This document shows positions 27,334 to 34,928 of a stretch of 64,000 nucleotides of DNA, in pieces. The translations under genes and the position numbers were made by a program. A model generated the notes under the pieces. It searched no databases. It was not told where the DNA came from and saw only the letters and a program-made list of their open reading frames with translations. Source of the DNA: Comamonadaceae bacterium (lineage in GTDB: Bacteria; Pseudomonadota; Gammaproteobacteria; Burkholderiales; Burkholderiaceae_C). Numbering within the stretch: the first letter of the stretch is position 1; every line of letters begins with the position of its first letter. The stretch is taken from contig CANJQN010000004.1 in NCBI GenBank assembly GCA_947476465.1, positions 1-64,000 on the forward strand, in the 5' to 3' direction.

Positions 27334-28191
27334 TCAGGCCGGCTGGTAGGCCAGGCGCACGTAAATGGGGGCGAAGACTTCGGCCTGCGTCACCTCGATC
27401 AGTGACTCCTTGGCCAGCTCCAGCATGGCGATGAAGGTGACGATCAGCACTGGGGCGCCGCGTTGGACGTCGAACAAATTCTCGAACTCGACGAAGCGGC
27501 GGCCCTGCAGCTTGCGCAGCACGATGCTCATGTGCTCGCGCACCGAGAGTTCTTCGCGGGTGATCTTATGGTGCTGCACGAGCCGGGCACGCTTCAAGAT
27601 GTCGCGCCAGGCTTCCTGCAGGTCAACCGCGCTGACATCGGGAAAGCGCGGTTGCAGCGATTGCTCGATGAACACCTGGGCCCGCAGCACATCGCGCCCG
27701 ACCTGGGGCACCTCGTTCAGGCGGGCGGCGGCCAGCTTCATCTGCTCGTATTCGAGCAGCCGGCGCACCAGCTCGGCCCGCGGGTCCTCGGGTTCCTGGC
27801 CCTCGGCCGTCTTCCGGGGCGGCAGCAGCATGCGCGACTTGATCTCGATCAGCATCGCGGCCATCAGCAAGTATTCGGCCGCCAGCTCCAGGTTGCGGCT
27901 GCGGATCTCGTCCACGTAGCGCAGGTACTGGCGCGTCACCCCGGCCATGGGGATGTCCAGGATGTTGAAGTTCTGCTTACGGATCAGGTAGAGAAGCAGG
28001 TCCAGCGGACCTTCGAAAGCCTCAAGAAACACCTCAAGCGCGTCGGGCGGGATGTACAGGTCCGTCGGCAGGGCGAACAGCGGCTCGCCATACAGGCGGG
28101 CCAGCGCCACCTGGTCGACCACCTGCGGCATGCCGTCGGAAGCCGCGTCGGGAGGCGGCGCCAGCAGGGTGTCGGGGGTCTGGTCAGTCAT
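27334..28191 (-). CDS. scpA: Segregation and condensation protein A
   Basis: A 285-residue kleisin that links SMC and ScpB in chromosome condensation. Family motifs: FEGPLDLLLYLIRKQNFNI, YLLMAAMLIEIKSRMLLP and a C-terminal winged-helix segment (VTFIAMLELAKE). The ATG at 28191 is preferred; the longer frame begins with TTG ten codons earlier. In other Burkholderiales a DUF3460 gene lies just upstream of scpA. Here that gene is found 4.4 kb upstream, beyond the chaperone-effector pair. Confidence 0.9.
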   Translation of the reverse strand: MTDQTPDTLLAPPPDAASDGMPQVVDQVALARLYGEPLFALPTDLYIPPDALEVFLEAFEGPLDLLLYLIRKQNFNILDIPMAGVTRQYLRYVDEIRSRNLELAAEYLLMAAMLIEIKSRMLLPPRKTAEGQEPEDPRAELVRRLLEYEQMKLAAARLNEVPQVGRDVLRAQVFIEQSLQPRFPDVSAVDLQEAWRDILKRARLVQHHKITREELSVREHMSIVLRKLQGRRFVEFENLFDVQRGAPVLIVTFIAMLELAKESLIEVTQAEVFAPIYVRLAYQPA

Positions 28192-28232
28192 CGGGTGGGG
28201 GCATTTTAGCGACGCGGTCAACCCCCCCCCGG

Positions 28233-28260
28233 GGAACCGGCGGGGCGGGGGCGTTACTCA
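28233..28260 (+). promoter_or_regulatory. Possible HrpL-type (ECF sigma) hrp box
   Basis: GGAACC (28233-28238) is followed after 15 bases by TTACTCA (28254-28260). The hrp-box consensus is GGAACC, 15-17 bases, then CCACNNA: the -35 half is perfect and the -10 half matches 3 of 5 fixed bases. It lies 62 bases before the chaperone ATG. Low specificity in GC-rich DNA keeps confidence modest. Confidence 0.35.
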
Positions 28261-28321
28261 GCGGCAGAGGTGGGTCTTTAGTAGCGCGGGCCCGCATTTC
28301 ACCCCAGTGGAAGGCATTGCG

Positions 28322-28801
28322 ATGAGTCAGATCGACAGCAGCGAGGACCAGATCCTCGTCAACCTCTGGTTGCGGGGCCTGAGCGCCAAGACCGGCCTGC
28401 AGCTTCGCCTGAACGAGCAGGGTGTGTGCGCCATCGGCCACACCAGCGGCCTGGATTGCGCCATCGAGGTGCCCGACGGCCGCGGCCGGGTGTACTTCCA
28501 TATTCCGCTCATGCCCTGGGCCGGCGCGCCTGCGGCACTGGCCGAGCGCTGCCTGGCCGAAAACTTCCTGGGTATCAACACCGATGGCGCTTCATTCGCA
28601 ATTGATCGCGACGAAGGGCAGATCGTGGTGTGGATCACGCGCCGCCTTGAAACGCTCGACGAGGCGCAGTTCGGCAAGTTGCTGGTCGACTTCTTCGAGA
28701 CCGCCAACCACTGGCGGCAAGAACTGCTGGCGTTCTGCCAGCGCGCGATGGCGCCGGCGGATACGCCGCTTGCGCGCAGCGAAGCATTCCTCAGGGGTTG
28801 A
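28322..28801 (+). CDS. CesT/SycE-family type III secretion chaperone
   Basis: A small acidic protein (159 residues) with the class I chaperone pattern: an N-terminal helix, LNEQGVCAIGH and LDCAIEVPD strands, a conserved hydrophobic RVYFHIPLMPW segment, LAERCLAENFLGI, a beta hairpin (ASFAIDRDEGQIVVWI) and a C-terminal helix (GKLLVDFFETANHWRQEL). Such homodimers bind the first 50-100 residues of one effector and guide it to the secretion ATPase. The stop codon overlaps the next gene's frame, whose ATG begins 2 bases further on, the usual arrangement for a chaperone and its cognate effector. The gene lies on the opposite strand to the scpA and DUF3460 genes on either side. Confidence 0.8.
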   Translation: MSQIDSSEDQILVNLWLRGLSAKTGLQLRLNEQGVCAIGHTSGLDCAIEVPDGRGRVYFHIPLMPWAGAPAALAERCLAENFLGINTDGASFAIDRDEGQIVVWITRRLETLDEAQFGKLLVDFFETANHWRQELLAFCQRAMAPADTPLARSEAFLRG

Positions 28802-28803
28802 CC

Positions 28804-31800
28804 ATGCATTCAGGCGCCATCCGGGCCGGCTCAGCGGGCATTACAGCGCCCGTCCTGGCACACGGGCATCAATACGAATCGCTTTGCCTTGCCAAGCGAG
28901 GCTTCATGGCCCGCCTGTTCGGCCGACCCGCCGTCACCCGCGAAACGGTGGGCTTCGCCGAACTGATTCAGGCACGGATCCGCAGTGACAGCAAGCGCAA
29001 AGACGGTGGGAGCTTGCTGGAGAATTTTTGTGTTCAGCACTTCAGCGGCTCGGCCCTCGAGCTGATGACGGGCGACGCTCAAGCGCTGTTTCGCAACGCC
29101 ACCGACACGGCGACGACGCACGCGGCAGCGCTCACCAAGGTGCTGGCCACATCCACCGGCGCCGAGGTGATTGCGGCGCTTGCCAAGGCCATTTCAGGCC
29201 AGGATCGCGGCGTCGGCGAAGCCAAGGCCACCGAGCGGGCCAGGGTCATCTACACCGCTTTCGTTGCGCAGGCGGCGCGTTACCAGGACCGAGAGGCTAG
29301 GAAAACCATCGAGACCTTGTCCAAGGCGCTTGACGCCGTGTTGTTCTTGACCGAGCCGCAGGCCAGGTACAAGGAAGTCACGCGCATCGCAGAGGCGGTG
29401 GGCTCGCCGGCGTTCGGCGGATCGGAAGCCGATCGCATCGCCCTGGGCCGGAAGCTGGCCGACGTGCGCTCGAGCTGGGCAAACAGCGACTCGCCCAAGC
29501 CGATCATCGACGCCGTCATCGCCAACATCACGTTCGCCACCACGCCCAAGGACTTCGAAGCCAAGCTCGCGCAGCTCACTGCAATCGAAACTGCGTTTTC
29601 GCTCGCCAAGGGAATGCCACAAGCGCACAAGGCCGAAGTGCGTGCCGCGCTCACGCACGCACAGGGCTACATCCAGGCCGTCCAGAACCGCGAGGCCGAC
29701 CTGGCCAGCCTGGGCAAGGAGCTGGTTGCCATCGGTGCCGACAAAGCCCAGCGCACGCACACCCGCCCGCTGGAGCTGGCCAAGGCCCTCGGCCAGCTGG
29801 ACAAAGCCAGCACCTACGCGGCGGCCCGCCAGGGCCTCGACCATGTTGTTGCAACGATGGTCGGCCACAGCCGCGCGGCGGTTCTGGAGCGCCTGTGTGA
29901 ACACATCGCCGCCAAGCCAGAAAGCAACCCGGGTGTGCGAGACCAGACCTATGCGCTGGGACTGCTCGCCGCTGGCGACCCGCACATGATCGACATGGTG
30001 TTCAACGGCCCCGATTGGCACGAGGACGCCTACCAGTTGAAGGCGGCGGCCATCACCCTCGGCGACGAGAAGGCCCTGAAGAACCTCGACGTGCAGCACA
30101 ACCTGCGCATCGTCGCCGGTGAGCTCGACCGGGCCATGCAACACGCGTCGCTCGACCAACCCGGTCGCGCGAACTTTGGAAGAAAACCCTTCTCCAAGGC
30201 GCTGCCGCGCGGCGTGTTCAGCGCCACCCAGGCCGACCCCAAGCTGATCGGCTGGTTCATGCGCCATGCGCCCGGCATCGTGAAAGACCGTGATCTCGTC
30301 ATCGCCAACTGGATTCGCCTCTCGTGCTACGACCCGGCCACCGGCACCGTCGACGCAGCCAGGACGAAACCCTTGTTCGAGGCGCTGCGCATGGAGGGGT
30401 TCGACCCAGCCCACATCGAGCAGTCGATCCAGCAAGGGTTTGCCAACAGTGCCGCCGTGGTGCGCTGCCGCGAACAGGTCTGCACGTTTGCCCGCGCGCT
30501 CGACGACGCCAAGCTGCTCACCGAGATGGAAGCCGCCCGCTCGACGCGCTTTCGCGCCGAGACGCTGTCGCAAAAGCTGCTTCAGGCGGCCATCGGCATC
30601 GACCCGGCGGGCATGAGCCAGGCCGATGTCGCCAGCAGGATGCAGGCCAGCCTGAAGGCCGCGGCACCCCATGCCACCCGCAACATCGACGCCGACCTGG
30701 CCGGCCTGATGATGCGCAGGAACGCGCTCGTCACGCAGATCGAAAACGGCGCCGGCAAGCTCAAGGCGCTCGGGGCCGCGAAGCTCGACGTGCTGAAAGA
30801 CCCCGCCCGGCTTGTGCAGTCGTGTGTGCTGTACCAGCATGCGCTCGACGCCCTTGCCGACGACGCCACCGCGGGCAACCCGAATGCGTCTGACGCCGCC
30901 CGCGAAGCCGCCGAGAAGGGTCGGGACGAGCACCTGGCCAAGCTGAAATTCTTCAACGTCCTGAAGTTGCGCGAGAACACCGGCGGCATCTTCAGCTCGC
31001 GCGAGCGCGGCGCCACGGCCACCATTCAAAACCTGCGACTCGTCAAGGACGAACTCGCGCTCCTGCTGGAGCTGAACAAAGTCGAGTCGAACATCGGGGT
31101 CACCCGCGCAAAGCAGATCGGCACCGACCAGTCAGACCTCTTCGTGCGCCGGGCCATGCAAGTCGCCATCCTGCAAGAGGCCGTCGCCTCGGATTCGGTC
31201 GACTTCACGCCCAAGGAGAAAGCCGGCGCCATCATGAAGCGCATGGCCGCCTTCGGCTTCGTGGCCGGCTCCAACAACCAGCACATGAAGGACATGGTGA
31301 CCGCGGCCGCCGTGAGCGTGACGCAAAACGCCAAGACCCTCGACGCCCTGTGCACCTTCTACGGCGCTGAAGCCGACGTTCGCGGCATCGACCCCAAATC
31401 CGTGATGCGCAGCGACGTGCAGGCCAAACGCGACAAGAACGCCGAGGTCATTCGCAGCCAGCTCGGCGAACTCGGCGCCAACAAGTCGTTTGCCATCCGT
31501 TATGGCGCATTCGGCGATGTGGTGGTGTCGCTGCCCGTGTTCGTCGGGGTCAGCGTGTCGGGCGAAACCCGAGTGCAACGCGACAACGCCATCACCATCA
31601 GCCACGAGGAAGTGGCAGGCAAGGCGCGCTTCACCTTGAAGCTGGTCGGCGGCGCCAGCGTGCGCCAGGGCGTCTCAGTCTCGGCCATGGCGGACCTGCT
31701 GGCGGTGAAGGGCTTTGTGCATCGCGCCAGCGACCAGGGCTACAGCTTCAGCTTCGATGATCGCCAGGCCTGCATGGACCTCGCCCTGGCCCTGGCCAAT

Positions 31801-32619
31801 GGCGACGCCGCGGACCCGCGCCTTTGGACCGGCTCGCGCATTCAATCCGAGCAGTCGGCCAGCAAGGGCATGGGCGGCAGCGTCAATGCCTCGCTCGACC
31901 TGGGCGTGATCGCCTTCGAAGCGCAGGCCCAGATACAAGGCAGCCGGGAAGTGGCGGTGCAGCAGTCGATGTTCGGCCGCTCGGAAACCTATGGCCGCCA
32001 TTTCGAGGCCACCGCTACCGCTTCGGCTACCCTGGCCGGTGAGATGGGCGCCAAGGACGTCGCCCGCGGCATCGACCGCACGGTGAGCCGCACGCTCCAG
32101 ACGCAGTTGGGCATGTTCACCAAGGACAGCCGGGCCATCGTATCCGCCAAGGTGATCAACGGCAATGTCGACCATTGCCTGAAGTACGTCTTGCCACCGG
32201 CCCTGGCCGGCCAGGCGGATGCCTTCAAGGCCCAGCTGGACGGCATCGAGGACGGCACCCAGGTGTTTGTGCGCTGCCGGCTGGACCCGAAGGTGCGCGA
32301 ATCGGCCAACAAGCTGCTCGTGCAAGCGGAAAAAACGCTGCTGGACGCCAGCCTGTTCTCTGGCGATGACGCCACCCGGACCCGCCGGCGCGATGCCGCG
32401 CGCAAGGAGGCGCAGGAGCTGGTGGTGCGCGCCTATGCGATGACGGCCAAGCCCGAGGCTTATCTGCCCGAAGGCCTGGGCTGGACGACGAAGGCGCAGG
32501 TAGAAGTGACCAGCAGCCGCAAGGCGTTTGAATATTTCGCCAGCAGCGAAGCGCTTGAGACGCGCTTCGTGCCCTTCGATACGCCGGCCGGCCTGCTGCG
32601 CGCCGATGTCGAGCTGTGA
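28804..32619 (+). CDS. Large candidate type III effector (1271 residues), chaperone-linked
   Basis: No enzyme family is recognised. The N-terminus has no signal peptide and is rich in Ser, Gly and Ala, with a possible chaperone-binding stretch before residue 100. Residues 100-870 look mostly helical. From about 890 to 1110 the sequence turns beta-rich with alternating polar and hydrophobic residues (SLPVFVGVSVSGETRV, FTLKLVGGASVRQGVSV, VNASLDLGVIAFEAQAQIQG), followed by a charged helical tail. This helical-then-beta layout and a CesT partner recall AvrE/DspE-type effectors, but it is shorter and I see no sequence match. The ATG at 28804, with AGGGG upstream, is preferred over the TTG at 28798. 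GC content and codon use look like the neighbours. Confidence 0.65.
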   Translation: MHSGAIRAGSAGITAPVLAHGHQYESLCLAKRGFMARLFGRPAVTRETVGFAELIQARIRSDSKRKDGGSLLENFCVQHFSGSALELMTGDAQALFRNATDTATTHAAALTKVLATSTGAEVIAALAKAISGQDRGVGEAKATERARVIYTAFVAQAARYQDREARKTIETLSKALDAVLFLTEPQARYKEVTRIAEAVGSPAFGGSEADRIALGRKLADVRSSWANSDSPKPIIDAVIANITFATTPKDFEAKLAQLTAIETAFSLAKGMPQAHKAEVRAALTHAQGYIQAVQNREADLASLGKELVAIGADKAQRTHTRPLELAKALGQLDKASTYAAARQGLDHVVATMVGHSRAAVLERLCEHIAAKPESNPGVRDQTYALGLLAAGDPHMIDMVFNGPDWHEDAYQLKAAAITLGDEKALKNLDVQHNLRIVAGELDRAMQHASLDQPGRANFGRKPFSKALPRGVFSATQADPKLIGWFMRHAPGIVKDRDLVIANWIRLSCYDPATGTVDAARTKPLFEALRMEGFDPAHIEQSIQQGFANSAAVVRCREQVCTFARALDDAKLLTEMEAARSTRFRAETLSQKLLQAAIGIDPAGMSQADVASRMQASLKAAAPHATRNIDADLAGLMMRRNALVTQIENGAGKLKALGAAKLDVLKDPARLVQSCVLYQHALDALADDATAGNPNASDAAREAAEKGRDEHLAKLKFFNVLKLRENTGGIFSSRERGATATIQNLRLVKDELALLLELNKVESNIGVTRAKQIGTDQSDLFVRRAMQVAILQEAVASDSVDFTPKEKAGAIMKRMAAFGFVAGSNNQHMKDMVTAAAVSVTQNAKTLDALCTFYGAEADVRGIDPKSVMRSDVQAKRDKNAEVIRSQLGELGANKSFAIRYGAFGDVVVSLPVFVGVSVSGETRVQRDNAITISHEEVAGKARFTLKLVGGASVRQGVSVSAMADLLAVKGFVHRASDQGYSFSFDDRQACMDLALALANGDAADPRLWTGSRIQSEQSASKGMGGSVNASLDLGVIAFEAQAQIQGSREVAVQQSMFGRSETYGRHFEATATASATLAGEMGAKDVARGIDRTVSRTLQTQLGMFTKDSRAIVSAKVINGNVDHCLKYVLPPALAGQADAFKAQLDGIEDGTQVFVRCRLDPKVRESANKLLVQAEKTLLDASLFSGDDATRTRRRDAARKEAQELVVRAYAMTAKPEAYLPEGLGWTTKAQVEVTSSRKAFEYFASSEALETRFVPFDTPAGLLRADVEL

Positions 32620-32625
32620 GAGACG

Positions 32626-32844
32626 TTACTCCGATTCGCTGCCGTAGACGTAGGCCTTCTGCCGCACCTGCCCCTGCCGGTACTCATCCTGCTGGTCGCG
32701 GTCGATCCGCTTGTCCCACAACAGGGCACGGCCGGCGCGTTGCTCGGATTCGAGCTCGGGCTTTTGCGACTTCAGCAGATCGATGAACTGTGTAACTTCC
32801 GAGTTGTAGTCGGGACGACGGAAGATGCGAAGCAGCGTGGACAT
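32626..32844 (-). CDS. DUF3460 family small protein
   Basis: A 72-residue protein matching the DUF3460 pattern of beta-proteobacteria: RRPDYNSEVTQFIDLLK and EQRAGRALLWDK. The function is unknown. It normally lies just upstream of scpA; here it is convergent with, and 6 bases from, the end of the effector gene, so it marks the right-hand edge of the inserted pair. Confidence 0.8.
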   Translation of the reverse strand: MSTLLRIFRRPDYNSEVTQFIDLLKSQKPELESEQRAGRALLWDKRIDRDQQDEYRQGQVRQKAYVYGSESE

Positions 32845-32879
32845 AGACTGGTGGCCGGTTAAGCCTTGGGATTGTACCG

Positions 32880-33395
32880 ATGCACATCAGACGAACGCGA
32901 ACCGGGTGGCGGCTGGCCGCCTGCGCACTCTTATGGCTGGCGCTGGCCGGCTGCGATGCGCAGCGCATCAGCGAGCTGGACGAGGGCGTTGCCACAGAGG
33001 CGGACGTGCGTGCCCGCTTCGGTGTGCCCGAGGCCATCTGGGACGCGCCGGGCGGCGCCCGCACGCTCGAATACAACCGCAATCCGGCCGGCTACCAGAA
33101 CTACATGATCACCATCGGCCCCGACGGCCGCATGAGTGCCTTGCGCCAAGTGCTCAACCCGGCCAACTTCGCCAAGGTCAAGCCGGGCATGAGCATGGAA
33201 GAGCTTCGACGCATGTTGGGCAAGCCGGCTCTGCAGCAGCGCTTTGGCGCCAGCGGCGAGGCCAGCTGGGAGTGGCGCTGGATGGATCCGCCCAACCGGG
33301 CGATGCTGTTCATCGTCTGGTTCGACGGTGATTGGCGCGTCGCGCGAACGGGCATGCAGGAGGATCCGCAGGCTCAGCCTGGCGTGGCCAAGTGA
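32880..33395 (+). CDS. BamE/SmpA-like outer-membrane lipoprotein
   Basis: A 171-residue protein with a lipoprotein signal (LALAGC, Cys25). Two BamE/SmpA-like halves follow, the first with VATEADVRARFGVPEAIW and the second with KVKPGMSMEELRRMLGKPA, the typical 'G.s..ev...lG.P' pattern. It probably resides in the inner leaflet of the outer membrane. It is broader than classic BamE (about 110 residues), so a role in the Bam complex is possible but unproven. Confidence 0.75.
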   Translation: MHIRRTRTGWRLAACALLWLALAGCDAQRISELDEGVATEADVRARFGVPEAIWDAPGGARTLEYNRNPAGYQNYMITIGPDGRMSALRQVLNPANFAKVKPGMSMEELRRMLGKPALQQRFGASGEASWEWRWMDPPNRAMLFIVWFDGDWRVARTGMQEDPQAQPGVAK

Positions 33396-33412
33396 GGGGA
33401 GTGCAGCGGACC

Positions 33413-33441
33413 TTGAAGTACATGGTTTGTGTAGCTACAAT
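33413..33441 (+). promoter_or_regulatory. Strong sigma70 promoter overlapping a palindromic operator for brnTA
   Basis: TTGAAG (33413-33418), a 17-base spacer, and TACAAT (33436-33441) form a close match to the sigma70 consensus. A perfect 10-base palindrome, TGTAGCTACA (33430-33439), overlaps the -10 element. This is where an autorepressing antitoxin would bind. The brnT ATG starts at 33447, so the transcript would be leaderless or nearly so. Confidence 0.65.
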
Positions 33442-33446
33442 AACCC

Positions 33447-33722
33447 ATGCGCGTGACTTACGATCCTGAAAAGCGCGAACGAGCGTTGGAAGAACGAGGG
33501 CTGGATTTCGAAGATGCGGGGCTTGTCTTTGCCGGGGTGACGCTTGAAGTCGAGGACACACGCAAGGACTATGGTGAAGTGCGAATCATCTGCTATGGCT
33601 TGCTCGCAGGCCGTATGGTCGTGATCGGCTACACACCGCGTGGCGCGGATCGTCACATCTTTAGCATGAGGAAAGCCAATGCCCGCGAACAAGCTCGCAT
33701 CGCGCCACTCCTTGAAATCTGA
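33447..33722 (+). CDS. brnT: BrnT-family type II toxin (ribonuclease)
   Basis: A 91-residue RelE-like toxin. MRVTYDPEKRERALEERGLDFEDA and the C-terminal block MVVIGYTPRGADRHIFSMRKAN are characteristic of BrnT, which cleaves RNA and inhibits translation. No Shine-Dalgarno sequence precedes the ATG, which lies 5 bases after the -10 element. It overlaps the antitoxin gene by 44 bases. The intact catalytic block suggests an active system. Confidence 0.88.
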   Translation: MRVTYDPEKRERALEERGLDFEDAGLVFAGVTLEVEDTRKDYGEVRIICYGLLAGRMVVIGYTPRGADRHIFSMRKANAREQARIAPLLEI

Positions 33723-33954
33723 TCTGACGCGCGTCGATGCGCATCGAATCAAGAAAAGCGAGTACGAGGAACTCCCGGAACTCACTGAGGACATGCTGGC
33801 GCGCGCCAAGATCAACAAGGGAGGGCGTCCCCCTTCCGAAAACCCTCGAAAGCAATTGACGCTGCGGTTGCCTGCCGACGTTATCGAGCGTTGGAAAGCA
33901 ACAGGCCCTGGATGGCTGACCCGCATGGCCGATCGTCTGAGCAGCGTGAGGTGA
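33679..33954 (+). CDS. brnA: BrnA-family antitoxin
   Basis: A 91-residue antitoxin: an N-terminal charged region that binds BrnT (KKSEYEELPELTEDML) and a C-terminal ribbon-helix-helix (KQLTLRLPADVIERWKATG) that binds DNA. It starts within the end of brnT, so the two are coupled. BrnA usually autorepresses the operon; the palindrome over the brnT -10 is the likely operator. Confidence 0.88.
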   Translation: MPANKLASRHSLKSDLTRVDAHRIKKSEYEELPELTEDMLARAKINKGGRPPSENPRKQLTLRLPADVIERWKATGPGWLTRMADRLSSVR

Positions 33955-34014
33955 GACTTAACCGTCCGGCGCAATGTCATTGCGGGCCGGCCACCTTCGA
34001 CGTGAGGTCTTGAG

Positions 34015-34539
34015 ATGGATGTAGTTTCCGCTGCTTTCCTGGCCGAGCCCTTCAAAGTACTCCTAGGCAGCGGCGGCGTCGTCGGCTTTATCGTCCTGTT
34101 GGTGAGGGCCTGGCGCTCTAGGGCGCTCCCGCGTGTGCGCCTGCTCGGGCAGACGTACGAACCCAAGGGCGGGCACGAATGCCCGACCGAGGTGCGAGTC
34201 GAGATCGAGAATGTTGGGCGCGAGCCTACCTCTGTCCGGCCCACCGTCTCAATGACCTGTCGCTATCCCCGCCGGGAAGCGATGCGGGCAACATTCGATA
34301 TATCAGGTGGCGATCGCCTACTTCCTCCGGTCACTCCGAGGATCTTTGTGCTCCACGGCACTCCACCAGTGGGATATCTGTTCTCGCACTTTCGCGTCTA
34401 CAGGTTTCAGTTCTCGCGCGGCGGCAGTGTGAATCTTCGCGTTCTGAACGCCAGCGGCAAGACAACTGGACCGCTCAAGTTCTGGTTCCTCAAGTGGCTG
34501 TTCATCCTCACGGGTGCACTGCCGCACGTTGAGGGCTAA
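34015..34539 (+). CDS. Hypothetical membrane-anchored protein
   Basis: A 174-residue protein not recognised. One transmembrane segment at about 14-30 (LLGSGGVVGFIVLLV) is followed by a basic stop-transfer (RAWRSR) and a beta-rich domain with VRVEIENVGREPTSVRP, which may be an immunoglobulin-like or DUF-type fold. A hydrophobic stretch near the end (FWFLKWLFIL) might be a second membrane contact. The start follows brnA by 60 bases. It is part of a small accessory patch that also includes an orphan antitoxin. Confidence 0.6.
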   Translation: MDVVSAAFLAEPFKVLLGSGGVVGFIVLLVRAWRSRALPRVRLLGQTYEPKGGHECPTEVRVEIENVGREPTSVRPTVSMTCRYPRREAMRATFDISGGDRLLPPVTPRIFVLHGTPPVGYLFSHFRVYRFQFSRGGSVNLRVLNASGKTTGPLKFWFLKWLFILTGALPHVEG

Positions 34540-34625
34540 CAACACGATCGAGATCGTGAATGACCTGGGCGCCTGCCAAGCCCCAACGACGGCCGGCCGC
34601 CCCCCGCCATAGAGTCAGCCTTGCT

Positions 34626-34823
34626 TCACATGCGGTCGTACGCCGCATCCTCGTTGTTGTCCCAGATCTCGGCAAAGCTGGGTTCACTGGCCTTTGCGGC
34701 GGCGTGCGTCAGGCGCTGCTCGTCTTCGCGCCCCCGCAAGAAATCCACGAAGTCTTCCACCTCGGCCATTCGCTGGGGCGGGAGGCGCTTGATCTTGTCG
34801 ATCAATACTTGTTCGGTGGTCAT
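34626..34823 (-). CDS. Orphan DUF2281/VapB-like antitoxin
   Basis: A 65-residue protein with the pattern seen in DUF2281-type antitoxins: VLIDKIKRLPPQRMAEVEDFVDFL followed by a charged tail ending in AEIWDNNEDAAYDRM. Such proteins normally precede a PIN-domain (VapC) toxin, but only about 86 bases lie between its stop and the convergent gene ending at 34539, so the toxin is absent. It may be a remnant or an anti-addiction gene. Confidence 0.65.
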   Translation of the reverse strand: MTTEQVLIDKIKRLPPQRMAEVEDFVDFLRGREDEQRLTHAAAKASEPSFAEIWDNNEDAAYDRM

Positions 34824-34928
34824 GGCCTCGGTTCCTGCGGGGTCTGATCTTGACTGTTCGGCCGTCCTGGTGGGGGCGCCACGCTATATCGCAGCAAAGT
34901 AACACGCAGACGGCTAAATGTTCAACGC

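Noticed and set aside
29194..31029. 611-codon minus-strand ORF inside the large effector gene
   Set aside because: It is the shadow of a high-GC gene in another frame; composition is untypical and the plus-strand frame is coupled to the chaperone gene.
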